Part shown: positions 50,556 to 62,158 of the stretch, in pieces
How positions within the stretch are numbered: the stretch's first letter is position 1
Layout of the letters: each line of letters starts with the position of its first letter
Source of the DNA: Ascoidea rubescens DSM 1968
Taxonomy: Eukaryota > Ascomycota > Saccharomycetes > Ascoideales > Ascoideaceae
DNA: 64,000 nt
Assembly (NCBI RefSeq): GCF_001661345.1
Contig: NW_017962914.1
Location: 1-64,000, forward strand
Reading direction: 5' to 3'
The notes under the pieces: generated by a model
Databases searched by the model: none
The model's input: only the letters and a program-made list of their open reading frames with translations
What the model was told of the DNA's origin: nothing
Translations under genes and position numbers: made by a program

Positions 50556-52331
50556 TCAAATCATTATTTCGACATTAGAGGATATTTCAGTCATCCATTC
50601 AGTATCTTTTAACAGATCACCACTCAAACAAATATAATCGGCATTTGGCAAATAGAAATTCGTATTTGATTCATTTCCGTTATCCACAAGTTCAATCTTG
50701 GTGATTTCATTGTTTGATAGATCAAGATCAATTAAATACAAAAATGTATTTTTTTAGATTTCAAATTTTTTCAACAAGTTGTGTTCCAAATATAACCTTT
50801 TTAATTTAGGAAAAAAATTACCACCAAACGATTTAATTCTATTCAGTTCTAAGTTTAATTCTTCCAATTGTAATAAATTTCCAAACTCGTGATTAATCCC
50901 ATCAATATTATTAAATGACAAATTCAATTCTGTAAGATTGATAAATTTGCCGAAATTTGTTACTTTACGCAATTCATTGCGATGCATTTTTAATGATTTC
51001 AAGCTAGGAAAATCAACGGAATTTGAAATCGCAATTGTATGAACCTTATTGTATTTTACATTTAATTTTTCGACATTTCTCAAGTAATTTAAATTAAAAG
51101 TTTCTGTTATATCCAAATTTGAAACTAATGACTGCGCTATACTTAAATCCAGAACTAAACATATGGAGGTAATTTCATTTTCAGCCAAATTTAACAAAGT
51201 TGAGTAACAGTTATTTTCAATTGTTTTTATCTTATTATAAGATAAATCTAGATCTTTTAACTTTAGCAAATTTGAAAGATTTTCAATTTTACTAAGATTA
51301 TTCTAACTTAGATACAAGCAGTTTAATTGAGTTAAATGCACCAAATTTTCAATTTTATTGATATAATTTGCAGATAGATTTAATTTTGTTAAATTACTCA
51401 AATTTTCTGATAAATTTTCAATTTAATTAATATTATTACCAGATAAATTAAGGGATTTTAAGTTTATTAAAGCTGATAAGTTCTTAATTTTTTGAATATC
51501 ATTGGAATTTATATCCAATCTGGATAAGCTAATCAATTTGGATAATTTTTCAATTTTTTCAATATCATTAAAATTTAATTTAAGAACTGATAAATTTGGT
51601 AGTGCTGATAAATTGTCAATTTTATTTATATTATTGCGAGATAAATCCAAATATCTTAGATTGACTACATTTTCAAATAGATTTGTCATTTCAGATATTT
51701 TGTTATGAGATAAGTTTAAGCTTTTCAATTTTTTTAAATCAAACAATGAACTAGTTTTATTCTTTCCATTTTGAAATATATCCAAACCTCCAGAGTATGT
51801 CACATTATTCTCCTCATCGCCATTAAAAGGAGTGGTAAAAGGTTCTTTACATACAAATTTAAATCTTATTAATGAATGAGCATTGTTCAGCCAGAGTAAT
51901 CTAAATATGTTATTTAGAACTCGATCATCAGGTTGTTCATTGTGATTGAAAATATCAAACGAAATTGTCTCTATTTTTTTCCCAAACAGGATAATTTTTT
52001 CAAAATATGGATCTTTAATTAATTTATATTCCACACTTAAGAACAACTCATTCAAATGGTTTAGGAATTGAGACTTGAACAAAAAGAAATCGCAGAAACG
52101 AATGTATATCTTATATTCAGCACATTGATAATTCCCAAGATAATCGTCCACAGAACTCCTGAAATAAACTGACTGGAATATTATTGACAAAGCAATGTCT
52201 TTTATGGCCTCAGAATCATGTAGTGTAAACAACCAAAGTTTGTCAAATGGAAGATAGAACAATATAGTTTCAAAGAAACTAAATGGCAAATCAAATAGAT
52301 CTTTTCTAGCAACAGAAGATTTTAGCATCAT
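50556..52331 (-). pseudogene. F-box/leucine-rich-repeat protein gene with three in-frame stops
   Basis: A single 592-codon frame from ATG 52331 to TGA 50556 is interrupted by TAA (51423-51425), TAG (51303-51305) and TAA (50754-50756). All pieces stay in the same frame. The N-terminus is F-box-like (DLFDLPFSFFETILFYLPFD), suggesting a substrate adaptor of an SCF ubiquitin ligase. From about residue 205, 22-residue LRRs of the SDS22-like type run on both sides of every stop (LKSLNLSHNKISEMTNLFEN; LRYLDLSRNNINKIDNLSAL; LKDLDLSYNKIKTIENNCYS; LTELNLSFNNIDGINHEFGN; LIDLDLSNNEITKIELVDNG). The first stop replaces a position that is Lys in the sister repeat NNINKID. Most likely a recently inactivated host gene; I saw no splice signals that would remove the stops. 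Confidence 0.75.
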
Positions 52332-52692
52332 TTAGACAGAGCTTTATTCTCTAGTTATTTTCACAGTCAAAAGATCCAACAACACAAGCGACATTTTCAA
52401 TATTTATATAGTTCTAGAATTATTTTCAAAACAGTTCTACCAGACGAATAATTTTTACCCATCAATGGCAAATTTTTTGTTTTTTATTTTCAGCACAGAA
52501 TTTTGCCACCCACTGCTGTGGAACTATATGCAGTGTCACGCATCTCATGGTTGTTTTTTTTTGAAATTTTTTTTTTTTGTTTTGGGATAAGATTGAAATT
52601 TTCATGATAAAGATGTTATTTGTAGAGAATAATTCATAATTTCCAATTTATACTTCGTTTATAAAGTGTTGTTAATTTTTTGTATATTATAA
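52332..52692. other. Divergent promoter region, F-box/LRR relic and ENP2
   Basis: Has a poly-T run at 52555-52580. I did not see clear PAC or RRPE ribosome-biogenesis elements. No gene seen. Confidence 0.55.
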
Positions 52693-54849
52693 ATGGTGCT
52701 CAAATCAACATCGGCTAATAACGTTTCGGTTTATCAAGTTAGTGGATCAAATGTATCAAGATCATTACCTGACTGGATTGCTAAAAAGCGTAAAAGATCA
52801 CTTAAAAATGATATTGAGTATCAAAATCGAATAGAATTAATCCAAGATTTTGAATTCAGCGAGGCCTCAAACAAAATCAAGATTACTTCCGATGGTCAAT
52901 TTGCAATGGTGACAGGAACATATAAACCCCAAATTCATGTTTATGATTTCCAAAATTTATCATTGAAATTTGAAAGACATACTGATTGTGAAAATATCAA
53001 TTTTATATTATTGTCAAACGATTGGACCAAATCTGTTCACTTACAAAATGACAGGTCAATCCAATTTCATAACAAAGGTGGTATACATTATACAACAAGG
53101 ATACCCAAGTTTGGAAGAGATTTATGTTATAATGAAATTAATTGCGATTTGTATCTTGCAGCGAGTGGAAACGAATTGTACAGATTGAATTTGGACCAAG
53201 GAAGGTTTTTGCAGCCATTTCAGTTGGAGACAGATAAAGGAGCAAACTGTATTGATAGAAATGAGTTGCATGGGTTAATCTCAGTTGGGTTAGAGAATAA
53301 CAGTGTTGAGTTTTGGGATCCGAGATCTAGAAAAAAGGCATCGACGTTGTATTTACCAGAGGAAAATATTGAGGTGACAGCATTGAAATTTCGAAACGAT
53401 GGGTTTAATTTTTCAGTTGGAACGTCTAGTGGGATTAGTTATTTATATGATTTAAGAAGTGCAATACCATATAATACAAAGGATCATGGGTATGGATTTG
53501 CAATCAAGAAGTTTATATGGTTGAACAAAACCAAGAATAATGAGGATAACGAGAATAATATTGTTGTTACGGATAAGAGAATTGCCAAAATATGGAATAA
53601 AGATAGTGGGAAATTGATTGCATCAATGGAACCAAGTACAGATATTAACGACATAGAGTATGTTAAGGATTCCGGAATGTTTTTCATGGCCAATGAAGGA
53701 ATAGCGATGCATACGTACTATATACCAAATTTGGGGCCAGCACCTAAATGGTGTTCGTTTTTGGATAATGTTACAGAGGAGTTGGAAGAAAAACCTACCG
53801 ACACAGTTTACTCTAATTATAAGTTTATTACAAGAAAAGAAGTGAAAGATTTGAATTTGACACATTTAATTGGGTCAAAAGTATTGCGGTCGTATATGCA
53901 TGGATTTTTTATTAACAGTGAGTTATTCGATAAGGTGAATTTGATCAGCCAAAACTCTAGACAAAGCATTCAGGATGTTAAACGTAAGGAGGTTGATAAA
54001 AGAATTGATAAGGAAAGAGAATCTAGAATCAAGAGCAGTCTTAGCAATGATATTAACAGTAGACACAAGAACATTAAGGTCAATAAGGAATTGGTTAGCA
54101 AGTTGAATGATAAGAAACACGGGAAGAGAGTTATTGAAGATATTGTTGCAGATAATAGATTTAAGGATATGTTTGAAGATCCTGAGTATCAAATCGATGA
54201 GGAATCGTTTGAGTATAAGCAATTGAATCCAACAAAGTCGACAAAAGACAGAAGCGAGGTTCAAGACAGACCAAGAGGATTGACAGCAGCAGAGGAATCG
54301 GACGAAGAGAGAATGAACTCTAGATATGACGGAGAGTCATCTGATGAAGAAGAAAAGGAGGATGAAAAAGAGGGTGAGAGCAATGAAGAAGATGAAGATA
54401 TTGAAGACGATGGGGAAGATTCTGAAAGAGAAAGAGAGTTGGAGGAATTGAGAGCAAAAGAAGAAGTAAAATTCCGGAAACAGATGGACAAACTAAGACG
54501 CAAAAAAGAGGCCCAAGAGAAGAGCGAGAGATTCATCAAATCGTTGACATCGTCAGCATCGACCAACAAGACACTAAGCAGCTTCATCACTGAAGAGAGC
54601 GAGCCAGTGTCGTTGGGAGAAAAATTGAGAAACCACGAACGAATGGAACAGGATAAGAGAAGTGCTAACAACAACATCAAGTACCATCGCCTGGCCAAAG
54701 GAGAAGTGGAAATGACATTTATCCCTCAAAGAAGCAAAAAGGGCAATGGCAGAATCAAAAAAGCAGTGGACGAGAAAGCTGGTGGAAGAAGCAAGCAACG
54801 ATACGAGGGCAGACGAAGTGCTGGTCGAAATCAGTTTCGTGGAATGTAG
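52693..54849 (+). CDS. ENP2: Nucleolar 18S rRNA processing factor Enp2 (NOL10)
   Basis: Component of the small-subunit processome needed for 40S maturation. 718 residues (yeast Enp2: 707). The N-terminal WD40 propeller (about 1-350) opens MVLKSTSANNVSVYQVSGSN and contains RSLPDWIAKKRKRSLKND, GTYKPQIHVYDFQNLSLKFE and VGLENNSVEFWDPRSRKKAS, all Enp2 signatures. A NUC153-type motif DNRFKDMFEDPEYQIDEESF lies near 495-515. An acidic Glu/Asp region (about 535-580) and a Lys/Glu coiled coil precede the basic tail ending SAGRNQFRGM. The 3' third becomes GC-richer than the 5' part, as in NSE1 and the PUF gene. Confidence 0.96.
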   Translation: MVLKSTSANNVSVYQVSGSNVSRSLPDWIAKKRKRSLKNDIEYQNRIELIQDFEFSEASNKIKITSDGQFAMVTGTYKPQIHVYDFQNLSLKFERHTDCENINFILLSNDWTKSVHLQNDRSIQFHNKGGIHYTTRIPKFGRDLCYNEINCDLYLAASGNELYRLNLDQGRFLQPFQLETDKGANCIDRNELHGLISVGLENNSVEFWDPRSRKKASTLYLPEENIEVTALKFRNDGFNFSVGTSSGISYLYDLRSAIPYNTKDHGYGFAIKKFIWLNKTKNNEDNENNIVVTDKRIAKIWNKDSGKLIASMEPSTDINDIEYVKDSGMFFMANEGIAMHTYYIPNLGPAPKWCSFLDNVTEELEEKPTDTVYSNYKFITRKEVKDLNLTHLIGSKVLRSYMHGFFINSELFDKVNLISQNSRQSIQDVKRKEVDKRIDKERESRIKSSLSNDINSRHKNIKVNKELVSKLNDKKHGKRVIEDIVADNRFKDMFEDPEYQIDEESFEYKQLNPTKSTKDRSEVQDRPRGLTAAEESDEERMNSRYDGESSDEEEKEDEKEGESNEEDEDIEDDGEDSERERELEELRAKEEVKFRKQMDKLRRKKEAQEKSERFIKSLTSSASTNKTLSSFITEESEPVSLGEKLRNHERMEQDKRSANNNIKYHRLAKGEVEMTFIPQRSKKGNGRIKKAVDEKAGGRSKQRYEGRRSAGRNQFRGM

Positions 54850-55370
54850 TGGGAGCCGTAAAAGGCAGTGCTGCATTTCCTACCCATCACATCTCCATTT
54901 GCATTTACACTTGCCCATTGCTGTCTGGTTAGTAACGAGCAGAGCTTACACCATAGGCCAGAAAGACCCAAATGCAGCCATTCCAGCAACTCGAGCCAAA
55001 GCAGAGCCAGAGCAGAGCCTTTCGCACTGGCCTGGTACAGCTCGTTGCAAGAGCTGCTACCACTCTGGGCCTCTCTTCAATTCTCCAGCATCCACTGCTT
55101 TCTTTCTCACTTCTCTCAGCTATTTTTGTCGAGAAGGGAAATCAAAGCAATTTCTGGAAAAAACAGACCCACAACGCTGGTGCAACGCAAATCAGAACCC
55201 ACCGCAACGGTTCTGCGCTATTTATATGGAAGACACGTGCATATTTGGCACAATATATGCAGAATACGGTGCATAAGCTACACTGTATCTCGATTTCAAA
55301 CGTACTTAAGTGTGTAATCATGCGTGTATATGTGTGTTAAACATCCGGTTGCAGCGGAATTTCACTGGTT

Positions 55371-55378
55371 TTGTTTAC
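55371..55378 (-). promoter_or_regulatory. Forkhead (Fkh/SFF) motif GTAAACAA
   Basis: Exact GTAAACAA on the minus strand, about 380 bp upstream of the NDD1-like start. It matches the Fkh1/Fkh2 core. Function inferred. Confidence 0.35.
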
Positions 55379-55606
55379 CTTCAGTTTTTTTATTTATTTA
55401 CTTTTTGTCTCTTTTTGTTATTACTTATAAAAGTCTGCAATTGGCTTCATCTTTTGTCTCAATTCCACTCTGATAATCTGCGATACTCCTCTGTTGAAAG
55501 ACCTCGTTCTGTGCTGCTTCTGCTTCTGCTCGTTATTTTTCTATCCCCTGGTTCCAATACCCAGAGATCATCTGTTGTTTCAATTTCCTAGCCTGCGATC
55601 GCAAAA

Positions 55607-55614
55607 GTAAACAA
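55607..55614 (+). promoter_or_regulatory. Forkhead (Fkh/SFF) motif GTAAACAA
   Basis: Second exact GTAAACAA, about 140 bp upstream of the NDD1-like start. No adjacent Mcm1 site could be seen with certainty. Confidence 0.35.
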
Positions 55615-55752
55615 TCAATCTTTTTGCTTCCACCATCACATACCCACTCAGAGCCAGAATTATCACACAATAATTAAAGAAACAACACAAGAGCTGTGTG
55701 TCTGCTGTGTACTGGTTTTACTCTCCTTTAAATAGCTAAAGTTTAGAGCAAA

Positions 55753-56820
55753 ATGCCTCCTGGACCCTTATTAGAATCCTCGCCTCTAAAGGCAGTTCGA
55801 AGGCCATCTTTCATTATTCACAATGACAACGAAATCGAAAATGAGCTTGAAAATGATTTAGAAATTCACCATGAACTTATCAAAAGCCATAAAACAATAA
55901 ACAATTCACAAAACATTAATAATATCGACGACATCGACGATATCAACAGCATTGACAATATTGCCAATATTAATAATATTAACAATATTGATATTGATAA
56001 TTCAACTTCTATGGACTTGGACTTTAAAAATGACCTATTGTTTCAATCACTGGCTCAGCAACAATTGAATTTCTTCTCAACTGGCTTGACTCCAATCAAC
56101 TTAAACACTCATCATAGCTTGAATTATAACGATCTCAATAATTTAAACTTCAATTTATCTAACCTATCCAACTTATCCAGTTTCAATAATAGCAATACCA
56201 GTATCAATACCAATAACAATTTAAATTTAAATTTCAATCCAAATCTACTCTTCAACTCTCCTGGCTATAATAAACTACTAAACTCAGTCTCCAAAAAATT
56301 CCAAGTTTATCCCGATAATAACGATACAAATAACACCAGTTTAAATTACAACATCAACACAAACTTACAAACTCCTTTTCGAAAATCAAATCTAAGTACA
56401 ATAACAAACTCAATTACAAATTCAATTTCAAATTCAAATCTAAACTCAAATTTGAATTTCAACAACTCAACCATAAATACAACAAGCAATAATCTAAGTA
56501 ATTTATCAATTTCAAAATCAAATATCCATATCAACCTTATAAATAATGAAATTGACGATATAAACAATGTAAACAACCTTGAAAACACTTCCAAAAACCA
56601 ATTCCTATTATCCTCCTCTCCAACAAAATCAACTAAAATTTACAATTTGTCCAAAAACGATATCCAATTTTCAGATTTTATAACAGATACTCCCCAAAGA
56701 GATATGTTTAAAACTGAAATTGAAGAACCTGATAATCTTACCAAACTCAACTTGATTGAAAAACTTAATAAAAAAAATACCAATGAAAACACTACTAATA
56801 AAGATAAAAATAAAAATAAA

Positions 56821-56853
<33 letters not shown>

Positions 56854-58716
56854 GATAATGATAATGATAATGATAATGATAATGATAACAATGATAATAA
56901 CAATGACAATGATAAAAATAACAATCTCGAATATCAACATAACCAAAATGATACAAAGCTTTTAACTAATCACATCAATCATAACAATCAAACCAATGAA
57001 GACAATCACATCAATAAAAACGATATTATTAAAACAGAAGAAATTCTTTCTAATGATATTTTAGGAAACATTAGTTTTGATAATGAAAATGATTTATTAA
57101 CTTTCCTTGATATCTTGAATAATCTGAACAACAATATCAATAACAACTTGAATAATTTAAATAATAACAACAACTTCAATGCCAATGCTAACCTCAATTC
57201 TAATAATGAATTTGACTTTTCAAATTTCAATATACTAAATAACCAATTCCTACAAAACTCAATCAAGAAATCTTGTAAGAAAAAGAGAAAATTTAATCAA
57301 CTAAACTCTTCCCCAAGCTCCAATCTAATTAAAAGAAACATTAATCTAAATCTAAACATCAACCCAGTTTCAAATAAAAATAGAATTGATAACTTGTTGA
57401 AAAATTTCAATGACATCGATGACCATTTAAATTACGAATTGCCTTCCCCTTTTAATAGTTTAAACAACTCACTTACAAACTTAATCGACCCAAATATCGA
57501 TGACCAAAACAAATACAATCCAAATTTTAATACAGCTAAAAACACTGATAATACTAATGAGAAAAATATTGATCATCTCAATATTGAAAACGATTCAAAT
57601 TATCATCATAATAACACCAACGATATCATCAATACAAATAATACCGAAAAAAAAAATAGCATGTCAAATTTACAGAAAATGATTTACAAAACTCCTATTA
57701 AACTCTCAACCAATAGATTCTTTTCTAAGCTACACCACAGTAGATATAAAACTCCAGCTGATCAAAAAATTACTGTCATATCATCGCCTTCAACTATTGT
57801 CGTGCCAAGTCCATCCATCAATTTATTAAATAAACCAAAGAGCTTTAGTATAAATAATATCAATAGTATAAATGTTAATAAACTAACTGGAAACACAAAA
57901 AATAATAAAAACGACGATAACAATAATTGTAATAAAGACATTGGTTCAAATATAAATCACGATAATATGCTAGGTAGTCCAACAAGAAAAAAAACAATCT
58001 TAAATTCAAACACACACTTAAAAACTCAGTCATATTCAGAAGGATTTGGTCCCAGAGCTCCAACAATGGGAATATTTGATCAGAAAAAAGGCAGTGGTAA
58101 AGATAATGGGTTGCCAGCAATAAGCACATTTAAAAATCATCATCACCCTAAAAACTTTTTCTTGACTAATAAAATCAATAACATTAATATTATTAATAAT
58201 GTTTTCAATAATCATAACACTAATAATAACAATAACAATAACAATAACAATAACAATAACAATAACAATAACAATAACAATAACAATAACAATAATATTT
58301 TTAACAATAATAATGTTAAAAATAATAAAAATAAGAATAGGAATAAAACATCAAACAGTTTACCTACTGGACAAAACAAAAGCAAAAATCACAGACATGG
58401 AATGATCCAGTTTATATTTCCAGACGTAAAATCATTAGTCAAAAACTCAAATGATAAAAGTAAAAGAAGAAGAATGAATGAAGCTAACTTGGCAAATGGA
58501 AAAAGGAAATTGGGAAGATCTTTATCAGTAGTTGATGCATCCAAAACTAATATCAGAAACAATTCAAGTAATAAAAAAGACAATAATAGAGTATTTGTCA
58601 AAAAAGAAATTGAAGAAGACAAGAATATAATAATTGACCAAAAAAATGAGAAAAGTAACTTGCAAAGATGCAATTCAGCCCCAAATTACCATACTACCAA
58701 AAATAAACCATTATAG
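55753..58716 (+). CDS. Asn-rich nuclear protein, NDD1-like
   Basis: 987 residues, mostly Asn-rich disorder, starting MPPGPLLESSPLKAVRRPSF. Non-repeat islands resemble the mitotic coactivator Ndd1, which binds Fkh2-Mcm1 to drive the G2/M gene cluster: a repeated 'TP' phosphosite pattern (QFSDFITDTPQRDMF near 310; MIYKTPIKLSTNRFFSKLHH near 643; YKTPADQ), a basic stretch KKSCKKKRKFNQL near 507, and a C-terminal block GMIQFIFPDVKSLVKN (about 880) then KRKLGRSLSVVDASK, comparable to Ndd1 KFQIIVANIDQF and KLKRSQSLLSDSGSK. Many SP/TP sites suggest CDK control. Two forkhead motifs lie upstream. The assignment is tentative because the family is poorly conserved; other disordered cell-cycle regulators are possible. 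The gene itself is secure from its length and frame. Confidence 0.5.
56826..56893. repeat. AATGAT hexanucleotide repeat in the NDD1-like gene
   Basis: About eleven units coding alternating Asn and Asp, similar in unit type to the array in SPT14. Confidence 0.9.
58221..58295. repeat. AATAAC hexanucleotide repeat in the NDD1-like gene
   Basis: About 25 consecutive Asn codons alternating AAT and AAC. Confidence 0.9.
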
Positions 58717-59840
58717 ATTTTTTTTTGTTTTGAACAACTATTATATCTTAATGCCAATAGAAGATCATTAATTTTTTCATCATTGATTTATTTAAATTTA
58801 TATTTTGTTTTAATTATTTTATTTTGTTTTATTTAACGGTTTTTTTAAAATTTTTTTTATTTTAATATTTTGATACCAGGATTTTCTAATGCTTTTATTT
58901 GTTTTATTTTATACTATCTTGATTTATATTATTTTCAATTGCCTTTAATACCTTTTGCAGTTTTCATTTATTTAATTTCTTTTATTTCTTGTATTTTTTT
59001 TTGAATTTACTATTTCTTTATTTATTTTTTTATACTATTTTTATTTTCTCCGGTTTTTCTTTTTTTATGAACTTATTAGATACTATTTTTCAAATTTGAA
59101 GTTGGCAGTCAGTGGCCTTATCTATACTATGATATACTACCCCAGAGCATCAGATCTCAGAACAACAATATATCTCTTTCTCTCCCCATATTCCCTATAC
59201 CATTTTGCAGAGCACCTCTGATTGGACAATAATAAACAAATCTTCCCAAAGAGAAAAACAGCGCCCAAACCAGAATGGCGGATCAATCTCCTTTTCCGAA
59301 TTAAGCCCCGTTTATTTACCGAACCTAAGGCAATAAAGCGTCAAAAAAGCTTAGCATCGCGATAAAGGGCGTGAAAAGGTACTGTAGTGTGGGTCACAAT
59401 GTCTGCATGTTGCATGTGTCTGCGCAACATCGCACCAAAAACGCCGGTCCGTTGTTCGGTTGCGAAGCCCGGCTTCGTCTGAGGCCGGTGCACGCACCTG
59501 CAAAAAGTGAAACCCGTGGGAAGTCTAGACCCATTTTCCGCCAATGGACCGCTATTTTTAGGTGGAATTCCCCTTCTAGATTGATATTTGAGGTCTATTT
59601 GGATATTTTGTTAATAACTGTCCATTTCCTTGAATCTGTGAAATTTGAGTCTTGTTGAAGAAAAAAAAAGAAAGAGAACAATTGTTTCAAACTTTTGCGC
59701 TTGAATTGTTTGGCCCTACCAAAACTATTATCTTCTTACAACGTTCGCTGACTTGCAACTGCCAAAGGATCAGCTTAGCTGGGTTTTCTTATAAATACCA
59801 AGATAGAACTCTTATATTTTTCAATTTAGGTTTTCTTTTC
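58717..59840. other. NDD1-like 3' flank and OCH1 promoter
   Basis: 1.1 kb. The first 400 bases are T-rich. A GC-rich island at 59260-59545 contains a perfect 7-bp-arm inverted repeat CGAAGCC-C-GGCTTCG (59463-59477) and several CCGG motifs. Open frames there lack coding features. The stretch just before the OCH1 ATG is open in frame but without an ATG and is read as leader. Confidence 0.6.
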
Positions 59841-61280
59841 ATGAAGGAGTTAAGTAAAAAGGACTCAAGTTTCCTACTTTCTGATATAAATGAAAGAAAA
59901 GCAAATCCAAAAATGTTCTTCACATCTAAAAAATTCAAGTACATTTTTCTATCAATAGGATTGCTTTACTTGTTTATATTTTTAATTCGATCAAACAATA
60001 TAGATTCGCCAGCTATAATATCGGTTCCAAAAAATGATATAGACAAAAACTTATATCCTGATTCTGACTCTATTTTATCGACTTCTCTTTTGGCCTCATC
60101 CTCTTCTTTATCCCCATATTCTTCTTCAATTGATCAGATAGTCAATGACGATTCAATCATGAACCCTGATCCCAAAAAAGTGGACTTGAAAAGATTCGAG
60201 CTCTTAGCAAATAAGAATTATAATAGCAAGATTAATAGTGTTCAGTCACTACGATCCCAGCTATCCTCTAAATTTCCTTATAATTATTCGCTCAATAAAT
60301 ACCAAAAAATGCCCAAATTTATTTGGCAAACGTGGAAAACTGATCCCTCTAATAGAAGATTTCCCAAGACCTTTAGGAAGTTTTCAAACTCTTGGAAAAA
60401 TATAAATGAAGACTTTATTCATAAAATTTTACCAGACAAAATGGCAATAGAGCTAATTAAAAATCTATATTACCAAATCCCTGAGGTTTTAATCTCCTAT
60501 AAACTACTACCCTCAAATATTCTTAAAGCTGATTTCTTTAGATACTTGATTTTATTTGCAAACGGTGGAACTTACACTGATATTGACACTGTGGACTTAA
60601 AACCAATTAATACCTGGCTCTCCTATAATGAAACCATTTTTGGCGACCTAAATGATATTGGTTTTGTTGTTGGCATCGAGGCTGATCCTGACAGACCTGA
60701 CTGGAAAGATTGGTATGCAAGAAGAATCCAATTTTGCCAATGGACTATTCAGTCAAAGAGAGGTCATCCTATATTAAGAGAACTAGTATCAAAAATTTCT
60801 CATATTACTTTAAACAAATACAAGAAAAATGATTTAAAATTAAAGAAAACCTCAGAAAAGGGCTCTCAGATTATGAACTGGACTGGTCCTGGAATCTTCA
60901 CTGATACCATTTTCGAATATTTGAATAACGTTATAATAAATAACCCAGATATCAAAATCATAAATTATAACCCTAAATATGTCATAAAACAAAATGAATA
61001 TGACGATTCAACTGATGCTAATCTCGATATTGATAAAATGAAAGCAGGTAATTATAGAAAGATCAATAAAAGTGCAAAGACTCCTCTAACCTGGGAATTC
61101 TTCACTGGCATGGAAATTCCTATCATAATTGATGATGTCCTCATTTTACCAATATCAAGTTTTAGTCCTGGCGTTGGTCAAATGGGCTCTCACAAAGAAA
61201 CTCATCCTTTGGCATATGCTAAACATATGTTTGAAGGTTCTTGGAAGGACGAGGACGATCGTAAAATAGGAAAATCTTGA
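59841..61280 (+). CDS. OCH1: Initiation alpha-1,6-mannosyltransferase Och1
   Basis: cis-Golgi enzyme adding the first alpha-1,6-mannose that initiates the outer chain of N-glycans (GT32 family). The start is ATG at 59841; 479 residues, as in S. cerevisiae (480). Type II topology: membrane anchor at about 34-49 (YIFLSIGLLYLFIFLI) followed by a Ser-rich stem. Catalytic domain: PKFIWQTWKTDPSNRRFPKT, NILKADFFRYLILFANGGTY with the DxD motif in YTDIDTVDLKP near 247, VGIEADPDRPDWKDWYARRI, QFCQWTIQSKRGHPILRELV, NWTGPGIFTDTIFEY and a C-terminal HMFEGSWKDEDDRK. These blocks match Och1 rather than Hoc1. It acts in the same mannan pathway as the MNN4-like gene of this window. Confidence 0.95.
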   Translation: MKELSKKDSSFLLSDINERKANPKMFFTSKKFKYIFLSIGLLYLFIFLIRSNNIDSPAIISVPKNDIDKNLYPDSDSILSTSLLASSSSLSPYSSSIDQIVNDDSIMNPDPKKVDLKRFELLANKNYNSKINSVQSLRSQLSSKFPYNYSLNKYQKMPKFIWQTWKTDPSNRRFPKTFRKFSNSWKNINEDFIHKILPDKMAIELIKNLYYQIPEVLISYKLLPSNILKADFFRYLILFANGGTYTDIDTVDLKPINTWLSYNETIFGDLNDIGFVVGIEADPDRPDWKDWYARRIQFCQWTIQSKRGHPILRELVSKISHITLNKYKKNDLKLKKTSEKGSQIMNWTGPGIFTDTIFEYLNNVIINNPDIKIINYNPKYVIKQNEYDDSTDANLDIDKMKAGNYRKINKSAKTPLTWEFFTGMEIPIIIDDVLILPISSFSPGVGQMGSHKETHPLAYAKHMFEGSWKDEDDRKIGKS

Positions 61281-62158
61281 GTTATTTTATAAATAGTATA
61301 TTTAATGAATTTTTATCTTCCATTTATAATCATCATCATAGTCATCATCATAATCATAGTCATAGTCATAATCACAAAAAAAAAGTATCAAAAACTAAAA
61401 GTTTTAATAGGTATAAGATGTGTTTTATTGGTTGTTCTATTTTATTTTATTTCTATTTTTTATTATTCAATTTCTTTTAAATTTTTTTTCTTTGTATGTG
61501 TTAAAATATTTTTTTATAATCAATTTTTTTGTTATATTTTCATTTCTTTAGGTATTCCAGTTTGTGATTGTCTTGTTACAAGATTAAATATATACTTTTT
61601 TTTTCTTTTTTTCTTTTTAACTATTCAATTGAATTTACATAAAAAATATGTTTTGTGTAGTTTTATACTTATATTTATAAAATTATCTATTGCAATATAT
61701 TGTATTATTTGTCAAGAATAAGATTATGTTGAAAACAAAAATATAAACCAAAACAAAAATGAGAACTAAAACAAAAGTGAAAAGATAACAAACAAAACAA
61801 ACAGAAAGTTAAAAAAAATGAAACACAATAACAAATCAAAACTAAAGCTTGTGAAAAACCAAACCAAAAAAACCAAAAAAAACAAAAACAGAGGAAGATA
61901 GAGGTATGAAACACCATGGAACAGAATGAAACGTATGAAACGTATGAAAAGTATGAAAAGTATAAAAAATAATAAAAAAAATATGTGAAACAAAATAAAA
62001 CAAAATAAAAAAAATATCAATTAATAATTAGATATTAGCATTTCCTATTAAAAACAGTAAAAATGTAAAATAAAAAATACAGTTTAAATTAACCAAAAAC
62101 ATTAAAAAAATTAAAACTAAACATAAACAAAATTTTAATAAATTGGAGATATAATTTT
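61281..62158. other. Convergent intergenic region, OCH1/ANR2-like
   Basis: Low-complexity sequence: CATCATAGT-type repeats (61327-61375), long T runs, then AAAACAAAAA-rich sequence and GTATGAAAAC repeats near 61930-61965. Open frames are products of the repeats. No gene seen. Confidence 0.65.

Larger units (their letters stand above)
54850..55752. other. ENP2 3' flank and promoter of the NDD1-like gene
   Basis: About 900 bases. The first 400 are GC-richer, and overlapping open frames there (for example 54868-55317) lack family features. CACGTGC lies at 55235. Two GTAAACAA forkhead motifs are annotated separately. No gene supported. Confidence 0.6.

Noticed and set aside
50556-52331. Reassigned UAA/UAG codons
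   Set aside because: Neighbouring conserved genes end at TAA or TAG exactly at the family's C-terminus (CDC27, RPL32, BRE2), so these are real stops in this genome.
54746-55340. Overlapping open frames after ENP2
   Set aside because: Three frames are open at once in a GC-richer, stop-poor stretch, and none shows a recognisable domain.
59652-59840. 63-residue extension of OCH1
   Set aside because: There is no ATG in it; the start at 59841 gives the expected length and anchor position.
61281-62020. His-, Ile- or Phe-rich ORFs after OCH1
   Set aside because: They are translations of CATCAT and AAAACA repeats.
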